From positions 1 through 38,379 of the forward strand of contig PFPL01000059.1 in the NCBI GenBank assembly GCA_002793035.1: DNA of 38,379 nucleotides, read 5' to 3'. Every line of letters begins with the position of its first letter. Position 1 is the stretch's first letter. The notes under the pieces are model-generated. The model saw nothing but the letters and a program-made list of their open reading frames with translations, was not told the DNA's origin and ran no database searches. Shown here piece after piece: positions 25,558 to 31,304 of this stretch. The translations under genes were made by a program, and so were the position numbers. Source of the DNA: Candidatus Magasanikbacteria bacterium CG_4_10_14_0_2_um_filter_33_14. Its GTDB lineage: Bacteria; Patescibacteriota; Patescibacteriia; Magasanikbacterales; UBA922.

Positions 25558-25595
25558 ATCAGTGTAAATCCGCGTTAATATCTGTAAAATCAGCG
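25558..25595. repeat. Solo word array before dnaB, related to the GxxExxY cassette repeat
   Basis: Four degenerate words (ATCAGTGTAA, ATCCGCGTTA, ATATCTGTAA, AATCAGCG) fill the dnaB leader and end 4 nt before the ATG. ATCAGTGTAA is shared with the 21-bp repeats of the cassette at 10374-10842. No gene is enclosed here. Confidence 0.65.
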
Positions 25596-25599
25596 TTTT

Positions 25600-26994
25600 A
25601 TGCCTGACATCACCCAAATAGAGAAAATACCACCACAAAATTTGGAAGCCGAAAAATCACTTTTGGGCTCTATTTTGATTGACAAAGATGCCATGCTAAA
25701 AGTCTCAGATATTATCAACGAATCAGATTTTTACAAACGTTCTCACACCTACATTTATGACATAATGGTAGAGCTTTACCAAAAAAATGAACCTATTGAC
25801 GTCTTGACAGTGGCCAACAGACTAGAAGAAAAAAAACTTTTGGAAGGCTGTGGTGGTAAGAGTTATTTGATAGAATTGTCCAATTCTGTACCAACAGCAT
25901 CTCACATCGCCCAATACGCTGAAATTATCAAGAAAAAATCTACTCTTAGACAACTTCTAAACTCTGCTCACGAAATTTCCAAACTCGGCTATCAAGAAGA
26001 TTCTGATGACGTTGATAGTCTACTTGATCAAGCACAACAACATCTCTATGGCATTACTCAAAAACACATGAAACAGACTTTTGTCTCTATTCGTGGTGTT
26101 TTGAGTACAGCTTTTGAACGTATTGATGAATTGCACAAAGAAAAAGGAAAAATGCGTGGTATACCAAGTGGCATTACCAAACTAGATAGTATTCTCGCAG
26201 GTTTTCAAAAATCTGATTTGATTATTCTAGCCGCTCGTCCAGCTGTTGGTAAAACATCTTTTGCCCTAGATTTGGTAAGACATGCTGCCACTAGATACAA
26301 AGTCCCTGTTGGTTTCTTTTCACTCGAAATGAGTAAGGAACAGCTAGTAGACAGAATGCTTTGTGCTGAAGCTGGTATTGACCTATGGAAAATGAGAACT
26401 GGTAATCTATCCGACAAACCAGATAGTGATGACTTCCCTCGTATTGGTCACGCCATGGGAGTACTCTCCGACGCGCCAATTTATATTGATGACACTCCTG
26501 GTAACAATGTGATGCAAATCCGTACCAAAGCTAGACGTTTGCAAGCTGAACATGGTCTTGGCATGATTGTCATTGACTATATGCAACTTATGGAATCACA
26601 CAATGATAAAAATGTAAGTAATCGTGTGCAAGAAGTTGCTGTCATTAGTAGAAACTTGAAAGGTATTGCCCGTGAACTAAATATTCCTGTGATTGCGTTG
26701 TCACAGCTATCTCGTGCTGTAGAACAAACCAAACCAGCTATCCCAAAGTTGTCACATTTGCGTGAATCTGGTAGTATTGAACAGGATGCTGACATCGTGA
26801 TGTTCTTATATCGTAAAGCAGCTGATAGAAATTATCGTATGGAAGATATTCCACCAGATGAAAGAAATATTGCTGAAATTCATATCGCCAAACATAGAAA
26901 TGGTCCAACAGGTGTTGTCCGTACTTTCTTTGATGAAGCTCGTACTTCTTTCAAAAATCTTGATACTGATACGACTTACGAAAGTCAGGAATAA
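25600..26994 (+). CDS. dnaB: Replicative DNA helicase DnaB
   Basis: The hexameric 5'-3' helicase of the replication fork. The 464 residues have the N-terminal helical domain (IPPQNLEAEKSLLGSILID, about 10-110), a linker helix, and the RecA-like domain with Walker A ARPAVGKTS (about 212-220), EMSKEQLVDRMLCAEAGID, Walker B MIVIDYMQLM (Asp near 326), the arginine-finger region LSQLSRAVEQ, and LRESGSIEQDAD. Length and motif order are normal and there is no intein. The start at ATG 25600 matches the family; there is no Shine-Dalgarno site, and a word array ends 4 nt upstream. The family A copy 3 hairpin begins at its stop codon. Confidence 0.97.
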   Translation: MPDITQIEKIPPQNLEAEKSLLGSILIDKDAMLKVSDIINESDFYKRSHTYIYDIMVELYQKNEPIDVLTVANRLEEKKLLEGCGGKSYLIELSNSVPTASHIAQYAEIIKKKSTLRQLLNSAHEISKLGYQEDSDDVDSLLDQAQQHLYGITQKHMKQTFVSIRGVLSTAFERIDELHKEKGKMRGIPSGITKLDSILAGFQKSDLIILAARPAVGKTSFALDLVRHAATRYKVPVGFFSLEMSKEQLVDRMLCAEAGIDLWKMRTGNLSDKPDSDDFPRIGHAMGVLSDAPIYIDDTPGNNVMQIRTKARRLQAEHGLGMIVIDYMQLMESHNDKNVSNRVQEVAVISRNLKGIARELNIPVIALSQLSRAVEQTKPAIPKLSHLRESGSIEQDADIVMFLYRKAADRNYRMEDIPPDERNIAEIHIAKHRNGPTGVVRTFFDEARTSFKNLDTDTTYESQE

Positions 26995-27081
26995 AAGCTT
27001 ACCAGGCTCACGAGGCTTACAAAGCCCACAAGGCTTTTTAAAAAATTGTAAGCCTCGCAAGCCTTGTAGGCCTTGTAAGCT
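26995..27081. repeat. Word-array hairpin, family A copy 3
   Basis: The left arm (26995-27039, words GCTTACCAG, GCTCACGAG, GCTTACAAA, GCCCACAAG) starts at the dnaB stop codon. The right arm (27046-27081, TTGTAAGCC TCGCAAGCC TTGTAGGCC TTGTAAGCT) can fold back on it. It could also act as the dnaB 3' end, but no T-run follows. Confidence 0.88.
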
Positions 27082-27157
27082 AAAACATAAAATAATTTAG
27101 ACGTTAGTAAAAAAATAAGTTATAATTAATAAGTAAATCATTAATATAAAAACGTAT

Positions 27158-27454
27158 ATGTTCAACAAACTAAAACAATTCAAAGATCTTCGTGATCAAG
27201 CCAAAGAAATGCAAAGTAAACTTTCAGAAGAAAGTATCACTGTAAAATCTGGTGGTGTTGAGTTGACTATGAATGGTAATTTGGAGCTTACCAATGTCAA
27301 TGTAGATACTGATACTCTTGATCCAAACAAAAAATCAAAAATAGAAAAAGACTTCAAAGATGCTCACGCTGATGCTCTCAAAAAAATGCAACGCGTGATG
27401 GCTATGAAAATGAAAGAAATGGGTGGACTACCAAATATTCCAGGACTTTCCTAG
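27158..27454 (+). CDS. ybaB: YbaB/EbfC family nucleoid-associated protein
   Basis: A 98-residue DNA-binding dimer that coats the nucleoid. Features: an N-terminal helix MFNKLKQFKDLRDQAKEMQS, a central strand pair SITVKSGGVELTMNGNLEL, and the C-terminal helix KIEKDFKDAHADALKKMQRV ending in Met-rich MAMKMKEMGGLPNIPGLS, as in the family. In many bacteria ybaB lies directly before recR; here a four-helix-bundle gene and two word arrays separate them. The TAG stop codon (27452-27454) is itself the first part of the family B array. A TATAAT at 27121-27126 could be its promoter -10. Confidence 0.93.
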   Translation: MFNKLKQFKDLRDQAKEMQSKLSEESITVKSGGVELTMNGNLELTNVNVDTDTLDPNKKSKIEKDFKDAHADALKKMQRVMAMKMKEMGGLPNIPGLS

Positions 27455-27482
27455 TTCTTAGTTCAAAGTTCACAGTTCTTAG
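27452..27482. repeat. Family B array, left end of the four-helix-bundle cassette
   Basis: Four heptamers AGTTCTT, AGTTCAA, AGTTCAC, AGTTCTT. The array is the reverse complement of 27859-27889 at 26 of 31 positions by hand alignment. It contains the ybaB stop codon. Confidence 0.88.
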
Positions 27483-27488
27483 ATTTAT

Positions 27489-27842
27489 ATGCAGACATGC
27501 AAAGATTTGAAAGTCTGGCAAAAATCTATAAAGTTAGTTACTTCAACTTATAAATTGACAGAATCTTTTCCTGATATAGAAAAATTTGGTTTAATAAGTC
27601 AAATGAGGAGAGCTTCTGTATCAATACCGTCAAATATCGCAGAAGGTTTTGCTAGAAAAAATAAAAAAGAAAATGCCCATTTTGTGAGCATTGCTTATGC
27701 ATCTGGTACAGAATTAGATACTCAAATAATAATATCCAAAGAATTAAATTTTGTTTCCGAAGAAGATTCACAACAATTAGAAAAACAATTGGAAGAAATA
27801 TTAAAGATGCTTTATTCTTACCGCAATTATCTACATAAATAA
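27489..27842 (+). CDS. Four-helix-bundle protein, 23S rRNA intervening-sequence (S23) family
   Basis: A 117-residue protein of the S23/IVP family, related in fold to the Avd protein of diversity-generating retroelements. The diagnostic blocks are present: CKDLKVWQKSIKLVTSTYKL, FPDIEKFGLISQMRRASVSI, PSNIAEGFARKNKKENAHFV and SIAYASGTELDTQIIISKEL. Members are found inside 23S rRNA intervening sequences or, as here, as isolated genes; their molecular role is unknown, though nucleic acid binding is suspected from the basic surface. The start codon is 6 nt after the left array. The gene runs in the same direction as ybaB and recR. Confidence 0.93.
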   Translation: MQTCKDLKVWQKSIKLVTSTYKLTESFPDIEKFGLISQMRRASVSIPSNIAEGFARKNKKENAHFVSIAYASGTELDTQIIISKELNFVSEEDSQQLEKQLEEILKMLYSYRNYLHK

Positions 27843-27858
27843 AAATTATTTCAATGAC

Positions 27859-27889
27859 CTAAGAACTAAGAACACTGAACTCAGAACTA
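27859..27889. repeat. Family B array, right end of the four-helix-bundle cassette
   Basis: Heptamers AAGAACT, AAGAACA, CTGAACT, CAGAACT. It ends 5 nt before the recR ATG and is inverted relative to 27452-27482. Confidence 0.88.
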
Positions 27890-27894
27890 TTACT

Positions 27895-28497
27895 ATGTAC
27901 AGTAAATCAATCCAAAATCTAATCAAAGCTTTTAGTAGACTCCCTAGCGTCGGACATCGTACCGCAGAACGCTTTGTTTTTTATTTACTCAAGTCTGGCA
28001 AAAAAGATGTGGCAGAGCTAACAATAGCTCTCAAAGAATTGATAGAAAATATCAAGAGTTGTGAAGTCTGCTGGGATTTTGCAGATGCTAGTCCTTGTAA
28101 TTTTTGTACAGATACCAGACGTGATCACAAAGTCATCTGTGTTGTCTGCCAACCACAAGACAGAGAAACAATTGAAAAGACCAAAGAATTTACAGGAGTC
28201 TATCATATTTTACGAGGAACACTAAAGCCAGATGATGAAAATATTTCCAAATTTCTAAAAATAAATGAGCTCATCTCAAGATTACAAAAAAATGTCGTGG
28301 ATGAAGTAATCTTGGCTTTGAACCCTGATATCAACGGGGAAACAACCATGATGTATTTAGAAAGACAAATAAAGAAACTCAAGCCAGAAATAAAAGTCAC
28401 TCGCTTAGCTCGAGGACTGCCAATGGGTAGTGACTTACAATATGCTGATGAGATTACACTGAGTAGTGCTCTGAAGAATAGAATTAGTAGTAAGTAA
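27895..28497 (+). CDS. recR: Recombination protein RecR
   Basis: RecR works with RecO (and RecF) to load RecA at gaps. The 200 residues have the helix-hairpin-helix start SIQNLIKAFSRLPSVGHRTA, the zinc module CEVCWDFADASPCNFC (four Cys), and the Toprim domain (VICVVCQPQDRETIEKTKEF to EVILALNPDINGETTMMYL). The C-terminal segment is [19 protein letters not shown] followed by [10 protein letters not shown]. Length and motifs are normal. The family B array ends 5 nt upstream of the ATG and there is no Shine-Dalgarno site. A second, diverged copy of its last 120 bp lies at 29112-29231, beyond the phosphodiesterase gene. Confidence 0.96.
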   Translation: MYSKSIQNLIKAFSRLPSVGHRTAERFVFYLLKSGKKDVAELTIALKELIENIKSCEVCWDFADASPCNFCTDTRRDHKVICVVCQPQDRETIEKTKEFTGVYHILRGTLKPDDENISKFLKINELISRLQKNVVDEVILALNPDINGETTMMYLERQIKKLKPEIKVTRLARGLPMGSDLQYADEITLSSALKNRISSK

Positions 28498-28501
28498 AAT
28501 T

Positions 28502-29089
28502 ATGAAAATAGCAATAATATCCGACATACATGAAAATTTTCACAATCTTGTTTTGTTTTTCAAAGAAATTGAAAAATTGAATGTAAAAAAAATTATATGT
28601 TTGGGTGATCTTATGAATAATGGAATTGCCAAAATGTTAGCAGCTTCAGATATACCAGTAATAGCAATCTGGGGAAACAATGACGGTGATAAAGTTGCTA
28701 TCACAAAAACATCTTTGAAAGAAGGGAGCAATTTGACTGTTGGTTTTACTACTTATGATTTTTTGGAAATTGATAATAAAAAAATATTCATTACTCACTA
28801 CCCTATAATAGCTAAACCAATGGCAAAATCTGGAGATTTTGATGCTGTTTTTTATGGACACAGTCACAAAAAACATATCGACAAAGTAAATGATTGTATT
28901 ATTGTAAACCCAGGTGAAATATCATCTCATAGAACAAGCACTGCTAGCTTTGCGATATATGATACAACAAAAAATGATGTTGAAATTATTGAACTCGAAA
29001 ACATAATTTGTGTTAATACAGAAGATGCAAAAAAATACAGAAATGAAAAACAAATCAAACCTCCAAATTCAAAAACACACGAATATTAA
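28502..29089 (+). CDS. YfcE-type metallophosphodiesterase
   Basis: A 195-residue calcineurin-like phosphoesterase. Metal-binding motifs appear in order: AIISDIHENFHN (Asp, His), ICLGDLMNNG (Gly-Asp), IWGNNDGD (Asn-Asn-Asp), FITHYPII (His) and FYGHSHKKHIDK (His-x-His), followed by INPGE-like VNPGEISSHR. Such enzymes cleave phosphodiesters; the physiological substrate is unclear. The C-terminal 30 residues (VNTEDAKKYRNEKQIKPPNS) are an unstructured extension. It begins 4 nt after recR and lies between the two recR 3' ends, so it may have arrived with a recombination event. Confidence 0.92.
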   Translation: MKIAIISDIHENFHNLVLFFKEIEKLNVKKIICLGDLMNNGIAKMLAASDIPVIAIWGNNDGDKVAITKTSLKEGSNLTVGFTTYDFLEIDNKKIFITHYPIIAKPMAKSGDFDAVFYGHSHKKHIDKVNDCIIVNPGEISSHRTSTASFAIYDTTKNDVEIIELENIICVNTEDAKKYRNEKQIKPPNSKTHEY

Positions 29090-29111
29090 AAATTAATAAA
29101 TTAAAAAAACA

Positions 29112-29228
29112 AAGCCTGAAATAAAAGTCACTCGCCTCGCTCGAGGATTACCGATGGGTAGTGATTTACAATATGATGATGAGATTACACTTAGTAGTGC
29201 TTTGAAGAATAGAATTAGTAGTAAATAA
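29112..29228 (+). pseudogene. Second, diverged recR 3' end (remnant)
   Basis: The 120 bp at 29112-29231 align with the recR end at 28381-28500 without gaps and with 11 differences by my count. The encoded peptide ([19 protein letters not shown], then [19 protein letters not shown], then stop) differs by one residue, Ala to Asp; all other changes are synonymous. This is the pattern of a functional allele, not of neutral decay. It has no start codon or N-terminal part and is not expected to be expressed. It is likely a scar of recombination with a related strain, or a displaced original end. Confidence 0.9.
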
Positions 29229-29245
29229 AATTTTATATAAAATAT

Positions 29246-29272
29246 AAATCACCTTAGTTGGTGATTTTTTAT
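29246..29272 (+). terminator. Intrinsic terminator after the recR region
   Basis: Stem AATCACC/GGTGATT (29247-29253, 29260-29266), a 6-nt loop and a T-run. It sits after the recR remnant, where it would terminate a recR transcript. Confidence 0.88.
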
Positions 29273-29286
29273 TAACATATTTAATA

Positions 29287-29316
29287 TTGACAAAATTAGT
29301 ATAGTATGCAAATATG
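29287..29316 (+). promoter_or_regulatory. Candidate promoter for the Cys-rich secreted protein gene
   Basis: A perfect TTGACA at 29287-29292. The -10 is weak; AAATAT or AATATG (about 29310-29316) has a 17-18 nt spacer. Its position after a terminator supports it. Confidence 0.45.
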
Positions 29317-29329
29317 TAAACCTCAACCA

Positions 29330-29363
29330 GACACCACAAGGTGTCAAAACAAGGAGAAGTGCT
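29330..29363 (+). promoter_or_regulatory. Leader hairpin and strong Shine-Dalgarno site deciding a TTG start
   Basis: A GACACC/GGTGTC hairpin with a 4-nt loop (29330-29345) is followed 5 nt later by AAGGAG (29351-29356) and, after 7 nt, by TTG 29364. Such a consensus ribosome site is exceptional in this window. The same layout recurs at 30271-30314. Confidence 0.7.
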
Positions 29364-30074
29364 TTGCGAAGAGTTATCTCCGCCATCCTCATGATGGCAG
29401 TCTTCTTCCTCGTCTCGCCAATGGCCATGGCTGGAAGTGGTGGCGGGACAACCCCGACCTACCACACTCAGGACATGGGGATCTCCTGCAATAGCAGAAT
29501 GAACCCATGCCCCACGGCCCTGAGCACCCTGCCAAACGTCACGTCAGTCGCCTGCACGATGTACACCTGCAAGGTGACATACGCGGACTGTGGCGCTCAG
29601 GACAACTACAACCACATCTTCAACGCGAGCACGGGGTATTGCGAAAGCTACCCTGTGATCTCAGTGGATCAGCTCTGCTCGACGGACCTGGGATGTGGTC
29701 CAAATCGACAAGTCGTCGAGATGCACGGTGCTACGGTCACCTACCACCACTACTGTGACAAAAACATTCTGGAGCCGTTCGGCACCTGCAAGATGCAGAT
29801 GCTGGAAACAGAACCCCTGCAGTGCCTCTACTGCCCCTACGGGGAGGCGGACTATGCAGGCAACTGCATAGATCCACGCTGTGATGAATCTCCCTCACAG
29901 TGTACATCGACAAGTACTCCTTACTGCACATACTCCCAATACACAAACAGCTACTTCTGTCAGGAATGCAACGTCAACAGCGACTGTCCTACAGGAGAAA
30001 CCTGTCAGTGGGGAATAAAGTGGTCAGGAGAGCTGGGAGATAGAGACTATTACCACTGTACTAGCACTCCCTAG
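29364..30074 (+). CDS. Secreted cysteine-rich protein, GC-rich gene of foreign character
   Basis: A 236-residue exported protein of unknown function. The start is TTG 29364, fixed by AAGGAG 7 nt upstream. The signal peptide is MRRVISAILMMAVFFLVSPM with a likely cut after AMA (about residue 23). The mature part has 21 cysteines, so about ten disulphides are possible. Near the C-terminus QECNVNSDCPTGETCQWG resembles the small C-x-x-DC-x-x-x-C knots of secreted proteins in myxobacteria and eukaryotes. The gene is clearly richer in G and C than all neighbours, with codons such as CTC, GCC and ACG. It has its own promoter candidate, leader hairpin, structured 3' region and terminator. Horizontal transfer is likely; no homolog is recognised. 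Confidence 0.85.
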   Translation: MRRVISAILMMAVFFLVSPMAMAGSGGGTTPTYHTQDMGISCNSRMNPCPTALSTLPNVTSVACTMYTCKVTYADCGAQDNYNHIFNASTGYCESYPVISVDQLCSTDLGCGPNRQVVEMHGATVTYHHYCDKNILEPFGTCKMQMLETEPLQCLYCPYGEADYAGNCIDPRCDESPSQCTSTSTPYCTYSQYTNSYFCQECNVNSDCPTGETCQWGIKWSGELGDRDYYHCTSTP

Positions 30075-30079
30075 CAAAA

Positions 30080-30154
30080 ACCCGAAATGACAATTCGTCC
30101 AGTAGGCCCCGCGATTAAAAGCGCGAGGCCTACTGGCGAGTCAAAACTTCGGGT
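30080..30154 (+). ncRNA. Structured 3' region, two nested stems
   Basis: An outer 7-bp stem ACCCGAA/TTCGGGT (30080-30086, 30148-30154) encloses a 15-bp stem with one mismatch (30099-30113 with 30122-30136; core CCAGTAGGCC/GGCCTACTGG) and an ATTAAAA-type loop. Internal loops are asymmetric. There is no T-run, so it is not a terminator; one follows separately. It could be an RNA-stability element or part of a small RNA; the class is not recognised. Confidence 0.6.
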
Positions 30155-30160
30155 AATCTC

Positions 30161-30196
30161 AAAAAATCATCTGAATTACAGGTGATTTTTTGTTTT
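30161..30196 (+). terminator. Intrinsic terminator of the Cys-rich protein gene
   Basis: Stem AAAAAATCATCTG/CAGGTGATTTTTT (30161-30173, 30179-30191), one G-T pair, 5-nt loop, T-rich tail. Confidence 0.9.
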
Positions 30197-30236
30197 ATTT
30201 TTATGTATTTTAAAATGTTTCATCCACAATCTAACC

Positions 30237-30265
30237 TTGACAAAACAAGCAAAATATAATATATT
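30237..30265 (+). promoter_or_regulatory. Promoter for the small Cys/His protein gene
   Basis: TTGACA (30237-30242), a 17-nt spacer, TATATT (30260-30265). Confidence 0.65.
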
Positions 30266-30270
30266 GATTT

Positions 30271-30314
30271 GTCGCTCAAACTTCAACTACCCGAGCGACA
30301 AGGAGAACTTCTCG
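30271..30314 (+). promoter_or_regulatory. Leader hairpin and Shine-Dalgarno site of the small protein gene
   Basis: A GTCGCTC/GAGCGAC stem (30271-30277, 30293-30299) with a 15-nt loop runs directly into AAGGAG (30300-30305), 9 nt before ATG 30315. It has the same hairpin-then-CAAGGAGAA order as at 29330-29363. Confidence 0.7.
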
Positions 30315-30599
30315 ATGAAGAAGGCTAACCATAATGGTAAGTTCACTGATAATCAAATGAACGAGATGCGCCAGCGAGCCCAAAAAAGAAGGGTTAGGCA
30401 TGTCTACGATCGTGAAATCAGCGAGCTCGTCGGTCACGAAACCGCCAAGTGTGGCGAATTCGGACCAGACACGTTCTTCCTCACTAACGAGGAAATCGAA
30501 GACATACACTCTCCCTACGACATTGACAAGTACAATGTCTGTCCTGGATGCGAGAGAAAGGATCGACTGTTGAACCACGTTTTCCACGTGGACTACTAA
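30315..30599 (+). CDS. Small basic protein with CPGC, GC-richer than neighbours
   Basis: A 94-residue soluble protein, not recognised. The start at ATG 30315 is supported by AAGGAG at 30300-30305; an upstream in-frame TTG at 30237 would overlap the promoter and is rejected. The N-terminal half is basic and helical (NQMNEMRQRAQKRRVRHVYD). The middle is acidic with ELVGHETAKCGEFGP. The C-terminal part has NVCPGCERKDRLLNHVFHVD. One Cys plus CPGC and nearby His residues could bind a zinc ion. The composition and signals match the upstream secreted protein gene, so both may have come together. A nucleic-acid-binding role is a guess. Confidence 0.75.
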   Translation: MKKANHNGKFTDNQMNEMRQRAQKRRVRHVYDREISELVGHETAKCGEFGPDTFFLTNEEIEDIHSPYDIDKYNVCPGCERKDRLLNHVFHVDY

Positions 30600-30698
30600 G
30601 TCAGTCTAGAATCGTCTAATATTGAGTGCCTTTTTTGTGTCTTGTTGTGTGTTTAGTGTCTAAGTAGCTCGAGTTAAGTGTACCCTATAAAAGGAGGT

Positions 30699-30865
30699 GG
30701 CGGACAAAAAAAAATTAAATATAAAAAAATATAAAAAAATCGTCCGCCTACCAATTATATTGTTAAACTTTGACAATATTGAGGTAAATATAAAAAAATC
30801 CCGTATCAAACGGGATTTTTATTTTTATCAGTTTTAATCTGTCTAACTTGTCCGCCTTGGGCGGA
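30699..30865. ncRNA. Cluster of hairpins in a gene-free stretch
   Basis: In the 275-bp gap between the small protein gene and rplU, four stems follow one another: 30699-30705/30742-30748 (GGCGGAC/GTCCGCC, A-rich 36-nt loop), 30757-30763/30773-30779 (ATATTGT/ACAATAT), the terminator at 30796-30818, and 30851-30865 (TCCGCC-TTG-GGCGGA). GGCGGAC at 30699 could pair with GTCCGCC at either 30742 or 30850. An AAGGAGG at 30691 lies just before the first stem without a usable ORF. It may be a small RNA or just rplU 3' signals. Confidence 0.4.
30792..30822. terminator. Bidirectional terminator between the small protein gene and rplU
   Basis: Stem AAATCCCGT/ACGGGATTT (30796-30804, 30810-30818) with A-run before and T-run after. 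It works in both directions; the clearest client is rplU on the minus strand. Confidence 0.85.
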
Positions 30866-30874
30866 ATCAATACT

Positions 30875-31189
30875 TTATTTAACTTCAGCAACTTTCACTT
30901 TTGTATAACGTTGTCTGTGACCATGAACTTTTTTGTAACGTACTTTACGTTTGTATTTTACTACACGAACAGTTCTTTCTTTGCCTTGTTCTTCACACAT
31001 AGCTACAATACTCACTCCTTCAAGATAAGGTTTACCAATTTGTACATCAGTACCATCTTCTTTAGCAAGCATCAAAACCTGATCAAAAATTACTTCTTTA
31101 CCAGCTTCTACTTCTAATTTTTCAACTTTTAGGAGATCACCATCTTTTACAAGATATTGCTTTCCACCAGTTTGAATGACTGCAAACAT
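30875..31189 (-). CDS. rplU: 50S ribosomal protein bL21
   Basis: bL21 binds 23S rRNA in the large subunit. The start is ATG 31187-31189 (MFAVIQTGGKQYLVKDGDLL), the standard N-terminus; an upstream extension of 14 residues in the same frame is rejected. Further matches are KLEVEAGKEVIFDQVLML, VRVVKYKRKVRYKKVHGHRQ and RYTKVKV at the C-terminus. The 104 residues are normal. In most bacteria rpmA (bL27) follows directly; here terminators and a foreign-looking island follow instead. It has a near-consensus promoter at 31271-31299 and a leader of about 75 nt with a stem-loop. Confidence 0.97.
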   Translation of the reverse strand: MFAVIQTGGKQYLVKDGDLLKVEKLEVEAGKEVIFDQVLMLAKEDGTDVQIGKPYLEGVSIVAMCEEQGKERTVRVVKYKRKVRYKKVHGHRQRYTKVKVAEVK

Positions 31190-31218
31190 ACTTATTATAT
31201 TTAAAAATTTAATTTTGA

Positions 31219-31235
31219 GATCTTGATACAAGATC
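31219..31235 (-). promoter_or_regulatory. Stem-loop in the rplU leader
   Basis: GATCTTG/CAAGATC with a 3-nt loop, 30 nt before the rplU ATG and downstream of its promoter. It could take part in autoregulation by bL21, as leader elements do in other bacteria; it is not a recognised L21 leader. Confidence 0.45.
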
Positions 31236-31270
31236 CAGCTAAGATAAAATTGTTTTTAGGAAACGTGAAT

Positions 31271-31299
31271 ATTATACTAAATTAGAGGAAAAAAGTCAA
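31271..31299 (-). promoter_or_regulatory. Strong promoter for rplU
   Basis: Minus-strand TTGACT (plus 31294-31299), a 17-nt spacer, TATAAT (plus 31271-31276). Confidence 0.8.
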
Positions 31300-31304
31300 G
31301 TCCC

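Larger units (their letters stand above)
27452..27889 (+). mobile_element. Putative single-gene cassette (four-helix-bundle protein) framed by family B inverted arrays
   Basis: A 438-bp unit between ybaB and recR holds one gene bounded by inverted heptamer arrays. The left array overlaps the ybaB stop and the right array ends 5 nt before the recR start. A very similar solo array lies at 4166-4196. The gene order ybaB-recR is widely conserved, so insertion of this unit is the simplest explanation. Mobility is inferred; no transposase is present. Confidence 0.5.

Noticed and set aside
25600-26994. Intein in dnaB
   Set aside because: The protein is 464 residues with continuous motifs and no splicing blocks.
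29507-29758. Overlapping ORF in the GC-rich gene
   Set aside because: It is a shadow frame caused by high GC content. The secreted-protein frame has the signal peptide and ribosome site.
30080-30154. Integron attC site
   Set aside because: It is hairpin-shaped and follows a foreign-looking gene, but the RYYYAAC and GTTRRRY core sites are absent and no integrase is present.
30697-30834. Short ORF starting GTG after AAGGAGG
   Set aside because: The GTG overlaps the ribosome-site motif, and the frame reads through A-runs and a terminator.
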